From positions 1-64,000 of the forward strand of contig NZ_JAAOIX010000002.1 of NCBI RefSeq assembly GCF_011440395.1: 64,000 nt of DNA, in the 5' to 3' direction. A program made the translations under genes and the position numbers. The DNA is from Pseudomaricurvus alcaniphilus. GTDB taxonomy: Bacteria; Pseudomonadota; Gammaproteobacteria; Pseudomonadales; Cellvibrionaceae. The stretch's first letter is position 1, and the number at the start of each line of letters is the position of its first letter. A model generated the notes under the pieces. It was not told where the DNA came from and made no database searches. It worked only from the letters and a program-made list of their open reading frames with translations. This document shows positions 1-9,508 of the stretch, piece after piece.

Positions 1-619
1 CTACCAGAGTCTTCACAGCGGTAGTACCCAGGCCGTTCTCATCTTCACCGTTGAGGGCCATCAGGGCAGAACCGGCAATGATCGGAGTGTCGTCACCCGG
101 GAACTCGTACTGCTCCAGCAGTTCGCGCAGTTCCATTTCAACCAGTTCCAGCATCTCGGCGTATTCCTCGGAATCCACGCCGCCGCAATCTTCTGCCAGC
201 AGGTCAGCCTTGTTCAGGAATACCACGATGTAAGGTACACCGACCTGGCGGGACAGCAGGATGTGCTCACGGGTTTGCGGCATAGGACCGTCGGTCGCGC
301 CACACACCAGGATCGCACCGTCCATCTGGGCAGCACCGGTGATCATGTTTTTGACGTAGTCGGCGTGGCCGGGGCAGTCAACGTGGGCATAGTGACGAAT
401 CGGTGAATCGTACTCCACGTGTGAGGTGGCGATGGTAATACCACGCTCACGCTCTTCCGGCGCATTGTCGATACCGTCGAAAGCAACGGCTTCGCCGCCC
501 CATACTTCCGCACAGACGCGCGTCAGCGCTGCAGTCAAAGTTGTTTTACCATGGTCAACGTGACCAATGGTGCCCACGTTAACGTGCGGTTTTTTACGCT
601 CAAAAGTTGCTTTTGCCAT
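1..619 (-). CDS. tuf: Elongation factor Tu (N-terminal part, cut by window edge)
   Basis: GTPase that delivers aminoacyl-tRNA to the ribosome. The 206 visible residues hold the whole G domain. The P-loop GHVDHGKT is at 19-26, DCPGH at 81-85 and NKAD at 136-139; domains 2 and 3 lie beyond the window edge. The ATG at 619 follows a GAGGAGG ribosome site. It sits directly downstream of four tRNA genes on the same strand, the thrU-tyrU-glyT-thrT-tufB arrangement of E. coli, so it is probably co-transcribed with them. Whether a second tuf copy exists cannot be seen here. Confidence 0.98.
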   Translation of the reverse strand, partial: MAKATFERKKPHVNVGTIGHVDHGKTTLTAALTRVCAEVWGGEAVAFDGIDNAPEERERGITIATSHVEYDSPIRHYAHVDCPGHADYVKNMITGAAQMDGAILVCGATDGPMPQTREHILLSRQVGVPYIVVFLNKADLLAEDCGGVDSEEYAEMLELVEMELRELLEQYEFPGDDTPIIAGSALMALNGEDENGLGTTAVKTLV

Positions 620-734
620 TACGAGGGCCTCCTCAGGTTGACACTTTCCAAACTGACGACCAGATACAGCCGCCTTTACAAACACACAAAAACGCCGCTA
701 GAACGCATACTTATGCTTTCTACGACGTGATTAC

Positions 735-810
735 TGGAGCTCTTGAGCGGATTTGAACCGCTGACCTCACCCTTACCAAGGGTGTGCTCTACCAACTGAG
801 CTACAAGAGC
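735..810 (-). tRNA. tRNA-Thr (GGT)
   Basis: A 76-nt cloverleaf with encoded CCA. The 7-bp acceptor stem GCTCTTG/CAAGAGC is perfect, the T loop reads GTTCAAATC and the anticodon loop contains GGT. It is the last tRNA before tuf in a four-tRNA operon. Confidence 0.96.
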
Positions 811-858
811 TTTTTCTTGCACTTTTACTTGCACAACCCGGTTGTACAACGCAGAACC

Positions 859-933
<75 letters not shown>

Positions 934-1041
934 AAACCTATTTAGCGGCGCCAAACCACTTTACAGCTGCCAGCGATCCAACTACTCTTACTATTAATCA
1001 GAGGCTGCTACTGGCCTCTCGATTCTGGCTAACCAGCCCAC

Positions 1042-1093
1042 CTGCCGAGCTTGCCAGCAGACTCTTAATTCTAATGGTGCAGGGGGGTGGATT
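1042..1093. repeat. 52-bp duplication of tRNA-Tyr 3' end and flank
   Basis: This 52-bp stretch matches 1217-1268 with one mismatch. The repeated segment starts outside the tRNA and runs through the encoded CCA and the acceptor and T-arm bases of tRNA-Tyr, then stops mid T arm. The second copy is therefore a truncated tRNA 3' end, 175 bp downstream of the intact one. The DNA between the copies is GC-rich with several small hairpins and shows no gene. Such partial 3' duplications can be left by integration at a tRNA or by slippage during tRNA array evolution. Confidence 0.85.
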
Positions 1094-1249
1094 ATTCGGG
1101 CCCTTGGCCCTCACCCTTCGGGTCACCGCTTCGCGGTGCTCTCCTGCGCTACGCTTGTAGTCGAACCCGGGTGCTTCTCACCCACCCCGCAGGGCTTGGC
1201 TCTTTTTTCAAGCATTCTGCCGAACTTGCCAGCAGACTCTTAATTCTAA

Positions 1250-1333
1250 TGGTGCAGGGGGGTGGATTCGAACCACCGAAGCTTGCGCGTCAGATTTACA
1301 GTCTGATCCCTTTGGCCACTCGGGAACCCCTGC
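1250..1333 (-). tRNA. tRNA-Tyr (GTA)
   Basis: An 84-nt class II tRNA with a long variable arm and encoded CCA. The acceptor stem is GCAGGGG/CCCCTGC and the anticodon is GTA. Its 3' end, with flanking DNA, is duplicated about 175 bp downstream (see the repeat at 1042-1093). Confidence 0.95.
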
Positions 1334-1427
1334 GAAAAAGAGGCGCTATTTTCCGCCTCAACCTCACCACTGTCAACCGATAATTTCTCGGAATTTCACA
1401 CAGTTACAATAGAAAGGTGAATAAATA

Positions 1428-1503
1428 TGGAGCTGGCGAGAGGAGTCGAACCCCCGACCGGCTGATTACAAGTCAGCTGCTCTACCAACTGAGCTACGCC
1501 AGC
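1428..1503 (-). tRNA. tRNA-Thr (TGT)
   Basis: A 76-nt cloverleaf with encoded CCA. The acceptor stem is GCTGGCG/CGCCAGC and the anticodon is TGT. It is the first tRNA of the Thr-Tyr-Gly-Thr-tuf operon and lies just downstream of the SPOR-like gene. Confidence 0.96.
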
Positions 1504-1573
1504 TCTATTCACTTCCAAAAGCGCAGAATGGACCTGCTCTGCTCTTAGTGAGGGCGGGATTCTAGAGAAACTT

Positions 1574-2263
1574 TTACTCGGACGCAACAGCTGGGCAAAA
1601 ATTTTGTCTCATCTCCAGCCCTTCCTCCCGATTGAGCAGCTCGAGCCACATAGCCTCGGCGACTTTTTCGGCTTCCGCCGCGGGCAGGGAGACCCAGATT
1701 TCCTCAGCGCTGCGCTCAACCTTCTTGATGGTCGCCTCGTAGCCGTATTCGATCACTTGCGCCAGGCGCTGGTGCGCGCCCTTTTCCTGGGTGAACAGGC
1801 CAAAGGAAATGCCGTTCTCCAACTCCCCTTTGGGAATAACAAAACTGTCGATGCCCTTGGCTTGCAACTCCTGCAATCGTCGTAAAGCGGCCTTGCGCGA
1901 CGGCTGCGGCGACTGGTACACCCAGTAACCCGGCTCCCCGGGCACCTCCAGCTGCCTGATAGTGGCGCGAATGGCCAACGCCTGCAGATGCTCCTGGAAA
2001 TACTCCGCCCGTAACAGCGCGGGAAAAGGGCCAACCAGGGTACACAACTCACTCCCGGCGGTGCGCACAACCGGCCCCTGCAGTGACGACTTGTCCGCCG
2101 CACTCTGGCCGCCAGTCACCGGTAACTCGCTCAACAGCACCAGAGACGCGCCCTCGGCCACAGCCTGTTGTTGCAGTGGCTGCGAATCGCCCGCTCCGCC
2201 CTGCCACAGATAAGCAAACAGTGCGATATTGGCCACCAGCAGTGACATAAAAATCCAGCGCAT
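1574..2263 (-). CDS. SPOR-domain-like membrane-anchored protein
   Basis: A 229-residue protein with an N-terminal membrane helix (about residues 3-21) and the rest probably periplasmic. Residues about 70-160 look like a SPOR fold, with a GPF turn, a YWVYQSP strand and a final strand ending ISFGLF, which is typical of SPOR and SPOR-like peptidoglycan-binding repeats. In Pseudomonas an equivalent conserved hypothetical gene sits between coaX and the tRNA-tuf cluster, as here. The gene starts 12 bp after coaX ends, so it is probably the last gene of a birA-coaX operon. A role at septal peptidoglycan is inferred from the fold only. Confidence 0.8.
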   Translation of the reverse strand: MRWIFMSLLVANIALFAYLWQGGAGDSQPLQQQAVAEGASLVLLSELPVTGGQSAADKSSLQGPVVRTAGSELCTLVGPFPALLRAEYFQEHLQALAIRATIRQLEVPGEPGYWVYQSPQPSRKAALRRLQELQAKGIDSFVIPKGELENGISFGLFTQEKGAHQRLAQVIEYGYEATIKKVERSAEEIWVSLPAAEAEKVAEAMWLELLNREEGLEMRQNFCPAVASE

Positions 2264-2274
2264 ATTCGTCCTTT

Positions 2275-3117
2275 TTAACCACCGTCCCGCGCAGCAGGCT
2301 CACCACCTGCAACACCCTGCCACGGCCGTTTCGCCGACCACTGCAGGCCGTCGAGCACCAAATCTTCAACCAGCTCCAGGTTATAGATATCGACGTCCCC
2401 CGCCACCTGTAATTGCCGCTGCAGCAATGTGCCGTCGCCGCCCGTCAGCAGTACCCCGGCACGATAACCCGGCTGCCACCAACCCGCGGCGGCCTGGCGG
2501 GCCAGCACCTCACGTACGAACCCCGTCACCATCAACGGCAGGCCGCCGTTAACCGCAGCTTCGGTATTGCGACCCGGTGCGCCATCGGTAGGCTGCCAGG
2601 CCGCCACTTTGACCCGGGCCGTATCCTTGAACAGGGCCGCCCTCATCAACTGCAAACCGGGCACAATATAGCCCCCCTGATGAATGTTACCCTGCAGAAT
2701 ATCGACAGTGATGGCGCTGCCACAGTCGACCACGACCACACCATCCAGCTCCCGGCGCGCCGCGGCCAGCACCGCCAGCCAGCGATCCACCCCCAGTCGC
2801 GCCGGGTCGTCGTAGCCGACCCGGACCCCGCCAGCACTGGCGCTAACCCGGGCGAACTCGGCGCAGACTGCAAACTCCTGCTCGGCCCAGGCCGCCAGGG
2901 CAGTACTGACCTCCTCGGCCGCCACCGACGCCACCCATACCTGCTGCAGTCTCCCGCCCCGCAGCAGCGGCAGTAGCGCTGCCTGCAAGGTCGCCAGCAG
3001 CGCGGCCGGGGAGGCGTGTTGGCGACGCACCAGAGCGCCTCGCCCCAGCACCTGCCCGCCGCTGCGCAAGCGCCACTTCAGGCGCGTATTGCCAACATCG
3101 ATTTCCAGCAGTGTCAC
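2275..3117 (-). CDS. coaX: Type III pantothenate kinase
   Basis: Phosphorylates pantothenate in the first step of coenzyme A synthesis. The 280-residue protein has the N-terminal ASKHA phosphate-binding motif DVGNTRLKWR at 7-16, a GVDRW motif near 112, the second phosphate motif VVVDCGSAITVD near 130 and IVPG near 150, all diagnostic of the CoaX type rather than CoaA. It lies 30 bp after birA on the same strand, a neighbourhood shared with Pseudomonas. It is slightly longer than usual (about 250 residues) because of a C-terminal tail of about 20 residues. Confidence 0.95.
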   Translation of the reverse strand: MTLLEIDVGNTRLKWRLRSGGQVLGRGALVRRQHASPAALLATLQAALLPLLRGGRLQQVWVASVAAEEVSTALAAWAEQEFAVCAEFARVSASAGGVRVGYDDPARLGVDRWLAVLAAARRELDGVVVVDCGSAITVDILQGNIHQGGYIVPGLQLMRAALFKDTARVKVAAWQPTDGAPGRNTEAAVNGGLPLMVTGFVREVLARQAAAGWWQPGYRAGVLLTGGDGTLLQRQLQVAGDVDIYNLELVEDLVLDGLQWSAKRPWQGVAGGEPAARDGG

Positions 3118-3147
3118 ATCAATGCACTCCGCCTTGGCGCAACGCGG

Positions 3148-4143
3148 CTATGCCGGCGCGGCACCCGACTCACCCGCGAGCGCACGCAGCGACACTTCGC
3201 CACCGTTATACTCTTCTATCTTGCCGTTAACCTCCACCCGCAGCGCACCGGCCGCGGACACCCCCCGGGCGATGCCGTCGACGCGATTATTGCCCAGCAA
3301 CATCGACACCGGGCGATCGTGGTACAAATGCAACGCCTCCCACTCTTCCTGAAAGGCGCCAAAACCGCCGCCCTGGAAACGTTGCAGGGCCGGCAGCAAG
3401 TGGTTTAACAGGGCCACCACCAGCTGATTGCGGGACAGGTCCGGCAGCAGCTCTCGCAACTGCGCCCAGGGCTGGTCAATCTCCGCAGAGGCCAGCGTCG
3501 ACACCGACACGTTCAAACCGACCCCGACCACCACCTGGCACATACCCGCCGGGTCGCCGGTCATCTCCAGCAGGATACCTGCCAGCTTGCGTCCATCCCA
3601 GAGCAGATCGTTGGGCCATTTCAAACCAACCCCCTCGGCCCCCAGTTCCTGCAGCGCATTGACCAGCGCCACCCCAACCGCCAGGCTGAGCCCTTCCAGC
3701 GCAGCGGCACCACCGCTGAACTCCACCACCGCAGAGAGGTAGAGGCTCTGGCCGAACGGGCTAACCCACTTGCGGCCGCGACGCCCGCGACCACTGGACT
3801 GGTGCTCAGCCAGGCAAATATAGCCATTGCCATTGCCGCGGCTGGCTCGTGCCATGGCGATACTGTTGGTGCTATCCACAGACTGCAGCACCTCCAGCTC
3901 GGTCAACAGTGCCCGCGCCTGGGCATTGAGACCGGCCTCGATCAGGGCCCGATCCAACAGCTCAAGGCCGCCGGGCACACGGTAGCCCTTGCCTCGCACC
4001 GATTCCAGCGCAATACCAAAACTCTCCAGCTTCTGCAGGTGCTTCCACACCGCTGTGCGGCTGACTCCCAGCACCTCACCGAGGGCCTCCCCTGAATGGA
4101 ATTGACCATCGGCCATTCGTTCCAACAATACGTGCAGATTCAC
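3148..4143 (-). CDS. birA: Bifunctional biotin--[acetyl-CoA-carboxylase] ligase / biotin operon repressor
   Basis: Attaches biotin to the carboxyl carrier protein and can act as the biotin repressor. The 331-residue protein has an N-terminal winged helix (1-65, with VSRTAVWKHLQKLE as recognition region), the ligase core with SVDSTN near 92, the biotinyl-AMP loop GRGRRGRKWVSPFGQSLYLS near 120 and KWPNDLL near 173, and a C-terminal SH3-like domain. The HTH means it belongs to the bifunctional class. It starts the birA-coaX-SPOR cluster. Confidence 0.96.
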   Translation of the reverse strand: MNLHVLLERMADGQFHSGEALGEVLGVSRTAVWKHLQKLESFGIALESVRGKGYRVPGGLELLDRALIEAGLNAQARALLTELEVLQSVDSTNSIAMARASRGNGNGYICLAEHQSSGRGRRGRKWVSPFGQSLYLSAVVEFSGGAAALEGLSLAVGVALVNALQELGAEGVGLKWPNDLLWDGRKLAGILLEMTGDPAGMCQVVVGVGLNVSVSTLASAEIDQPWAQLRELLPDLSRNQLVVALLNHLLPALQRFQGGGFGAFQEEWEALHLYHDRPVSMLLGNNRVDGIARGVSAAGALRVEVNGKIEEYNGGEVSLRALAGESGAAPA

Positions 4144-4174
4144 TTCGACTCCAAAGTATTAGTGGCGCACCCGC

Positions 4175-4642
4175 TTACCGGGCCGCCGTCAATGCCGCCA
4201 GCAACCGACTCAATTCCGTGCGCAGAGACCCGGCATCGACGCCGCCAAAAGCCTCGCGCCACTGGCACAGATAATCAATCGCCTGGGATTCCAGCCCGAG
4301 CCCCCGGGCGGTCGCCTCGATCAGCACCAGGCGCTCATCAGCGCTGCTGCGCCGGCGCGTTATCATACCGCTTTTTTCCAGCCGCTTGAGCAGCGGGGTC
4401 AGGGTACCGGAATCCAGGTACAGGCGCTCACCCAATGCCTTGACCGTCGGCTCGGCAGGTGCATGCGCCGCCCACTCCCACAATACCATCATCACCAGGT
4501 ACTGCGTATAGGTCAGCCCCAGCGCTTTCAGCAGTGGCTGGTAGGCCTTGGCCAGCGACCTGGTACAGGCGTGTAACACAAAGCACAACTGGTTATCGAG
4601 ACGCACCAGCGACTGGTTTTGGGAGGGTACCGAGGCAGTCAC
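4175..4642 (-). CDS. ohrR: OhrR-type MarR-family regulator
   Basis: A peroxide-sensing winged-helix repressor of 155 residues. The N-terminal LDNQLCF motif carries the single reactive Cys (C20 with the chosen start), followed by the family signature YTQYLVMMVLWE and the wing region around LYLDSGTLTPLLKRLEKSG. I chose the GTG at 4642, which begins 10 bp after the peroxidase stop and has GAGCGG upstream. A TTG at 4681 in the same frame would overlap the peroxidase by 29 bp and lacks a ribosome site. It forms an operon with the glutathione peroxidase and probably represses it through the palindrome at 5151. Confidence 0.88.
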   Translation of the reverse strand: MTASVPSQNQSLVRLDNQLCFVLHACTRSLAKAYQPLLKALGLTYTQYLVMMVLWEWAAHAPAEPTVKALGERLYLDSGTLTPLLKRLEKSGMITRRRSSADERLVLIEATARGLGLESQAIDYLCQWREAFGGVDAGSLRTELSRLLAALTAAR

Positions 4643-4652
4643 AGGCAACCGC

Positions 4653-5129
4653 TCAAAGCAACTGCTGGAGGGTTTTTTCAATGGCCGCGGGAGTATCCGT
4701 CGGTGCGAAACGCTTGATCACCTTGCCGTCGCGCCCCACCAGGAACTTGGTAAAGTTCCACTTTATTTTCTTCGAGCCGAGCAGGCCCGGCGCCTCATCC
4801 TTCAAGTAGTTAAACAGTGGGTGGGCATTGCTGCCGTTCACATCCACTTTGGCAAACAGCGGAAAAGTGACGCCGAAATTGCGCTCGCAAAATTCGCCGA
4901 TCTCCTCGGCGTCGCCGGGCTCCTGGCCACCAAACTGGTTGCAGGGAAACCCCAGGATCACCAGCCCTTTATCCTTGTACTGTTGATACAGGCTTTCCAG
5001 CCCCTTGTACTGCGGAGTAAAGCCACACTTGCTGGCGGTATTTACCACCAGTATGACCTTGCCTGCAAATTCGTTTAACGCCACCTTTTCACCACCGAGG
5101 GCCTCGGCTGTCATTTCGTAAATACCCAT
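4653..5129 (-). CDS. Glutathione peroxidase family protein (Cys type)
   Basis: Reduces hydroperoxides with glutathione or, more often in bacteria, thioredoxin. The 158-residue protein has the thioredoxin fold with catalytic Cys35 in NTASKCGFTPQ, Gln69 in FPCNQFGGQEPG and Trp124 in WNFTKFLV, and a probable resolving Cys81. The ATG at 5129 is preceded by GGAGGCAGG; the frame is open 63 bp further upstream, but the OhrR-like palindrome lies there, so the longer form is unlikely. It is followed at once by ohrR. OhrR usually partners Ohr, so this pairing is less common. Confidence 0.92.
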   Translation of the reverse strand: MGIYEMTAEALGGEKVALNEFAGKVILVVNTASKCGFTPQYKGLESLYQQYKDKGLVILGFPCNQFGGQEPGDAEEIGEFCERNFGVTFPLFAKVDVNGSNAHPLFNYLKDEAPGLLGSKKIKWNFTKFLVGRDGKVIKRFAPTDTPAAIEKTLQQLL

Positions 5130-5150
5130 TCCTGCCTCCACATAATATTT

Positions 5151-5169
5151 TGCAAAATTCAATTTTGCA
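5151..5169. promoter_or_regulatory. OhrR/MarR-type operator
   Basis: A perfect 9-1-9 inverted repeat, TGCAAAATT-G-AATTTTGCA when read on the minus strand. It lies 22 bp upstream of the peroxidase start codon and resembles the AT-rich palindromes bound by OhrR. It would sit over the promoter of the gpx-ohrR operon, so peroxide-relieved autorepression is inferred. Confidence 0.7.
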
Positions 5170-5230
5170 CAACTTAATATTGCCGTCGTCACCCTACTCC
5201 AGGCGCACTTGCATTACCAGTTTGATATCG

Positions 5231-5375
5231 TCCAGCTGGCACTAAAGCAGGCCTGGCTTCGGGGGATTGCTTTCAAGACCCTCGACAGCATGGATGCTGT
5301 CGTGGAGCCCCCACGGATGGGTATACGGCGAGTCTTGAAAGCAAGCCCCCGGAGCCAGGCCGGGGAAAGAACTGA
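5231..5375. repeat. Structured 145-bp interspersed repeat, copy 1
   Basis: Nearly identical to 5430-5574. The unit has about 30-bp imperfect inverted arms (CCTGGCTTCGGGGG at one end, CCCCCGGAGCCAGGC at the other, each next to CTTTCAAGA or its complement) that enclose a perfect internal hairpin GACAGCAT-GG-ATGCTGTC. No coding frame is shared by the copies. It looks like a REP-like or miniature non-autonomous element. Together with copy 2 it fills most of the gap between the gpx promoter and greA. Confidence 0.8.
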
Positions 5376-5429
5376 GACCCAAGCACTAAGCTACCGGCTC
5401 CCCCTCATCCAGCTAGCGTACAAACATCA

Positions 5430-5574
5430 TCCAGCTGGCGCGATAGTAGGTCTGGCTTCGGGGGTTTGCTTTCAAGACCCTCGACAGCATGGATGCTGTC
5501 GTGGAGCCCCCAGGGATGGGTGCACGGCGAGTCTTGAAAGCAAGCCCCCGGAGCCAGGCCGGAAAAAGAACTGA
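5430..5574. repeat. Structured 145-bp interspersed repeat, copy 2
   Basis: Second copy in the same orientation, 199 bp from the first, differing at scattered positions outside the inverted arms and central hairpin. Preservation of both stems suggests that structure is under selection or the duplication is recent. A third partial start (TCCAGCTAGC at 5408) precedes it. Confidence 0.8.
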
Positions 5575-5640
5575 CACCCCAAAAACCAGCAGGCACAGGC
5601 TCAACTAATGCCAATTACTGGCAAATTCAAAGAGGAGGAA

Positions 5641-5668
5641 AGAAAAACCTGCCGCGGGAACCGGCAGC
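5641..5668 (-). terminator. Rho-independent terminator after greA
   Basis: Read on the minus strand: a CTGCCG/CGGCAG stem (5667-5662 with 5654-5649) followed by GTTTTTC. It lies about 55 bp beyond the greA stop and would end the carAB-greA transcript. Confidence 0.75.
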
Positions 5669-5721
5669 AAGGAAAGTGAGAGCAGTGCAGCCCTGCGGGT
5701 CGCGCCGCCCTCACAAGACAA

Positions 5722-6198
5722 TCAGAGATGGCGCACGTCGTCGATCTCGTACTCCACTTCGCCACCGGGAGTGCGAACCACCACCACATCCCCGATTTCC
5801 TTGCCAATCAAACCCCGGGCAATGGGCGAATTGATCGAGATCTTGTTGGACTTCACATTGGCCTCATCATCACCGACGATTTTGTAGGTGACGCGCTGGT
5901 CATTGTCCAGGTTGATGATATCCACCGTGGTGCCAAAAATAACCTTGTCGGCCGGCGGAATCTGCTTGATATCGATAATCTGGGCACTGGCGAGCTTGCC
6001 CTCGATCTCCTGGATTCGCCCCTCGCAAAAGCCCTGCTGCTCGCGCGCGGCGTGATACTCGGCATTTTCCTTCAAATCACCGTGCTCGCGCGCCTCGGCG
6101 ATAGCCTGCACAATGCGCGGACGGTCGACCTTTTTGAGCTGATCCAGCTCCGCCCGGAGCGCTTCTGCACCCTCAATTGTCATCGGAACCTTGTTCAT
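5722..6198 (-). CDS. greA: Transcription elongation factor GreA
   Basis: Stimulates RNA polymerase to cleave backtracked transcripts. The 158-residue protein starts [15 protein letters not shown] and has the N-terminal coiled coil with the catalytic acidic tip in the [16 protein letters not shown] segment (about 41-56) and the FKBP-like C-terminal domain ending [12 protein letters not shown]. Upstream in-frame codons exist, but this ATG overlaps the carB stop in an ATGA junction, which points to translational coupling. The carB-greA order is conserved in Pseudomonas. Confidence 0.97.
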   Translation of the reverse strand: MNKVPMTIEGAEALRAELDQLKKVDRPRIVQAIAEAREHGDLKENAEYHAAREQQGFCEGRIQEIEGKLASAQIIDIKQIPPADKVIFGTTVDIINLDNDQRVTYKIVGDDEANVKSNKISINSPIARGLIGKEIGDVVVVRTPGGEVEYEIDDVRHL

Positions 6199-9100
6199 TG
6201 CTCTCCCTCCGCAGTGCGATTCACCCGTGTGTGCAACTCCTGCAAACTGCGCACCTGTTGATTCTTGCCAAATTTCAGCGCCACGCAAACCGCCTCGGCG
6301 CCCGCCAGGGTGGTGGTGTAGTACACCCGACGATTTTCGGCGCTGCGGCGAATGGAAGCGGAATCCTTGATCGCCTGTTTGCCTTCGGTGGTATTAAAGA
6401 CCAGCGAGATCTCCCCGTTCTTGATCATATCGACAATATGCGGGCGCCCCTCCATAACCTTGTTGACCACCTGCACCTGCAAACCGTTATCGGTCAACAG
6501 TTTGGCGGTACCGCGGGTGGCCACCAGTTCAAAGCCGAGGCTGGCAAATTCACTGGCCACCGGCACCAGGCCGCTTTTATCAAAGTCGCGGACACTGATA
6601 AACACCTTGCCAGACGACGGAATCTCATCACCGGCGCCCAGCTGGGCCTTGAAATAGGCTTCGGCGAAAGTGTCGCCAATGCCCATTACCTCACCGGTGG
6701 ATTTCATCTCCGGGCCGAGGATCGGGTCCACCGCCGGGAACTTGTTAAACGGGAACACCGCCTCCTTGACGCTGAAATACTCCGGCACCACTTCGCGGGT
6801 GAAACCCTGCTCGGCCAGGCTCTTGCCGGCCTGCACCCGGGCCGCCACCTTGGCCAGGGAAATTCCGATACACTTGGATACAAACGGCACCGTGCGCGAA
6901 CCGCGCGGGTTGACCTCGATCACGTAGATCTCGCCGTCCTGGTAGGCCAGCTGCACGTTCATCAGGCCAATAACGCCCAACTCCACCGCCATCTTGCGCA
7001 CCTGCTCACGCATCTCATCCTGGACACTGGCCGGCAGCGAATAGGGCGGCAGCGAGCAAGCGGAGTCACCGGAGTGAACGCCACACTGCTCGATGTGCTG
7101 CATAATGCCGCCAATCACCACATCGGTGCCATCGCAAACGGCGTCGATATCCACTTCGATAGCGGAGTTGAGGAAGCGATCCAGCAGTACCGGCGCGTCG
7201 TCGGACACCTGCACCGCCTCACGCATATAGGTGCGCAGCTCTTCTTCCTTATAGACGATCTCCATGGCCCGACCGCCGAGCACATAGGAGGGTCGCACCA
7301 CCAACGGGTAGCCGACATCGGAAGCCTTGCGCACCGCCTCTTCAGTGGAGCGTACAATGGCGTTGGAGGGCTGCTTCAAATCCAGCCGCATCAACATTTG
7401 CTGGAAGCGCTCGCGATCTTCCGCCCGATCGATAGCCTCGGGGCTGGTGCCTATAATCGGCACGCCTTCGGCCTCCAGGGCGCGGGCGATTTTCAGTGGC
7501 GTCTGGCCACCGAACTGCACGATAACCCCCTTGGGCTTCTCCTTGCGCACGATTTCCAGCACATCCTCCAGGGTGACCGGCTCAAAGAACAAACGATCGG
7601 AGGTGTCGTAATCGGTGGACACAGTTTCCGGGTTGCAGTTGACCATAATGGTCTCAAAGCCGTCATCCCGGCAGGCCAGGGCCGCGTGTACACAGCAGTA
7701 ATCAAACTCAATACCCTGGCCGATGCGGTTGGGGCCGCCACCGAGCACCATGATCTTGTCACGGCTGGAGGGGTTGGCCTCACACTCTTCCTCGTAGGTC
7801 GAGTACATATAGGCAGTGGAGGTGGCAAATTCTGCGGCGCAGGTATCCACCCGCTTGTAGACCGGGTGTACGTCCAGCTTGTAGCGGTGCGAGCGCAGTG
7901 TCTTCTCGCTCACTCCCAACAGGGTACCCAGGCGCTTGTCGGAAAAGCCCTTGCGCTTCATGCCGTACATCAGTTGCTGGTCAATTTCGCCCAACGGCAT
8001 GGAGGCCAACCTTGCTTCACTTTTGATCAGGTCCTCGATTTGCGCGAGGAACCAGCGGTCGATGGCCGAGATTTCATACACTTCCTCGATGCTCATGCCA
8101 GCCCGGAAGGCGTCGCCCACGTACCAGATGCGCTCGGCACCGGGAGTGCCCAGCTCACGCCGGATCCGGGTCATGGCTTCATCCGAACTCAGGTCTACCT
8201 TGGGCTCAAATCCGGCCGAGCCCACTTCCAGACCGCGCAGGGCTTTCTGGACTGACTCCTGGAAGGTGCGGCCGATGGCCATCACCTCTCCCACCGACTT
8301 CATCTGGGTAGTAAGGCGAGCATCGGCGGCGCCGAACTTCTCAAAGGTGAAACGCGGTATCTTGGTCACCACATAATCGATGGAGGGCTCGAATGAGGCC
8401 GGAGTAGCCCCCCCGGTGATGTCATTTTGCAGTTCATCGAGGGTATAGCCCACCGCCAGCTTGGCTGCGACCTTGGCAATGGGGAAGCCGGTGGCCTTGG
8501 AGGCCAGCGCCGACGAGCGCGACACCCGCGGGTTCATTTCAATGACCACCAGGCGCCCGTTCTCCGGATGCATGGCAAACTGCACATTGGAACCGCCGGT
8601 TTCCACGCCGATCTCGCGCAATACCGCCAGCGAGGCGTTGCGCATAATCTGCAGCTCTTTGTCGGTCAGGGTCTGGGCCGGGGCTACGGTGATCGAGTCA
8701 CCGGTGTGCACACCCATGGGGTCAAAGTTCTCAATGGAGCAGACGATAATGCAGTTGTCATTTTTATCGCGCACCACCTCCATTTCGAACTCTTTCCAGC
8801 CCAGCAGGGACTCATCGATCAGCAGCTCATTGGTGGGCGAGAGGTCCAGCCCCCGGGCGCAGATTTCTTCAAACTCTTCCCAGTTATAAGCCACCCCGCC
8901 ACCGGAGCCACCCATAGTGAAAGACGGCCGGATAATCACCGGAAAGCCGAATTTCTTCGGCACTTCCCGCGCCTCATCCATGGTGTGGACGATATCAGCC
9001 CGGGCGCACTCGAGACCAATTTTCTTCATCGCCTTGTCGAAGGCGTCGCGGTCTTCGGCTTTGTAAATTGCCTCCTGGTTGGCACCAATCAGCTCTACGC

Positions 9101-9434
9101 CGTACTTCTCCAGTACGCCGTTATCGTGCAGGGCCAGGGCGCAATTGAGGGCCGTCTGCCCGCCCATGGTAGGCAGGACCGCGTCGGGGCGCTCTTTGTC
9201 AATAATCTGTGCCACGGTGCGCCACTCGACCGGCTCGATATAGGTCGCGTCGGCCATGGCCGGGTCGGTCATGATGGTGGCCGGATTGGAGTTCACCAGG
9301 ATAACCCGATAACCCTCCTCGCGCAGCGCCTTACAGGCCTGTGCCCCGGAGTAATCAAATTCGCAAGCCTGGCCAATCACGATCGGGCCCGCACCGAGGA
9401 TAAGAATGCTTTTGATGTCGGTTCTTTTCGGCAT
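6195..9434 (-). CDS. carB: Carbamoyl-phosphate synthase large subunit
   Basis: Makes carbamoyl phosphate from bicarbonate, ATP and ammonia supplied by CarA, for arginine and pyrimidine synthesis. The length of 1079 residues matches the family. Two homologous halves each contain a pre-ATP-grasp Rossmann start ([22 protein letters not shown] near 11 and [21 protein letters not shown] near 560) and an ATP-grasp domain, followed by an MGS-like allosteric domain at about 940-1079. It follows carA after a 74-bp gap and overlaps greA by 4 bp. Confidence 0.98.
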   Translation of the reverse strand: MPKRTDIKSILILGAGPIVIGQACEFDYSGAQACKALREEGYRVILVNSNPATIMTDPAMADATYIEPVEWRTVAQIIDKERPDAVLPTMGGQTALNCALALHDNGVLEKYGVELIGANQEAIYKAEDRDAFDKAMKKIGLECARADIVHTMDEAREVPKKFGFPVIIRPSFTMGGSGGGVAYNWEEFEEICARGLDLSPTNELLIDESLLGWKEFEMEVVRDKNDNCIIVCSIENFDPMGVHTGDSITVAPAQTLTDKELQIMRNASLAVLREIGVETGGSNVQFAMHPENGRLVVIEMNPRVSRSSALASKATGFPIAKVAAKLAVGYTLDELQNDITGGATPASFEPSIDYVVTKIPRFTFEKFGAADARLTTQMKSVGEVMAIGRTFQESVQKALRGLEVGSAGFEPKVDLSSDEAMTRIRRELGTPGAERIWYVGDAFRAGMSIEEVYEISAIDRWFLAQIEDLIKSEARLASMPLGEIDQQLMYGMKRKGFSDKRLGTLLGVSEKTLRSHRYKLDVHPVYKRVDTCAAEFATSTAYMYSTYEEECEANPSSRDKIMVLGGGPNRIGQGIEFDYCCVHAALACRDDGFETIMVNCNPETVSTDYDTSDRLFFEPVTLEDVLEIVRKEKPKGVIVQFGGQTPLKIARALEAEGVPIIGTSPEAIDRAEDRERFQQMLMRLDLKQPSNAIVRSTEEAVRKASDVGYPLVVRPSYVLGGRAMEIVYKEEELRTYMREAVQVSDDAPVLLDRFLNSAIEVDIDAVCDGTDVVIGGIMQHIEQCGVHSGDSACSLPPYSLPASVQDEMREQVRKMAVELGVIGLMNVQLAYQDGEIYVIEVNPRGSRTVPFVSKCIGISLAKVAARVQAGKSLAEQGFTREVVPEYFSVKEAVFPFNKFPAVDPILGPEMKSTGEVMGIGDTFAEAYFKAQLGAGDEIPSSGKVFISVRDFDKSGLVPVASEFASLGFELVATRGTAKLLTDNGLQVQVVNKVMEGRPHIVDMIKNGEISLVFNTTEGKQAIKDSASIRRSAENRRVYYTTTLAGAEAVCVALKFGKNQQVRSLQELHTRVNRTAEGEQ

Positions 9435-9508
9435 ATTGTGCTCTATTAATTGGGTACTTTAAGGGTGCTTTCGCGAGGTGGCCGCGCTGCGGCCCCTCGC
9501 CCGGGGGG

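Noticed and set aside
1087..1383. A 98-residue frame next to tRNA-Tyr
   Set aside because: It runs antisense through tRNA-Tyr and its partial duplicate and has no ribosome site or family match.
6177..8255. A 692-residue plus-strand open frame
   Set aside because: It lies wholly antisense to carB, has no family features and a composition rich in His and Gln that comes from reading the GC-rich gene backwards.
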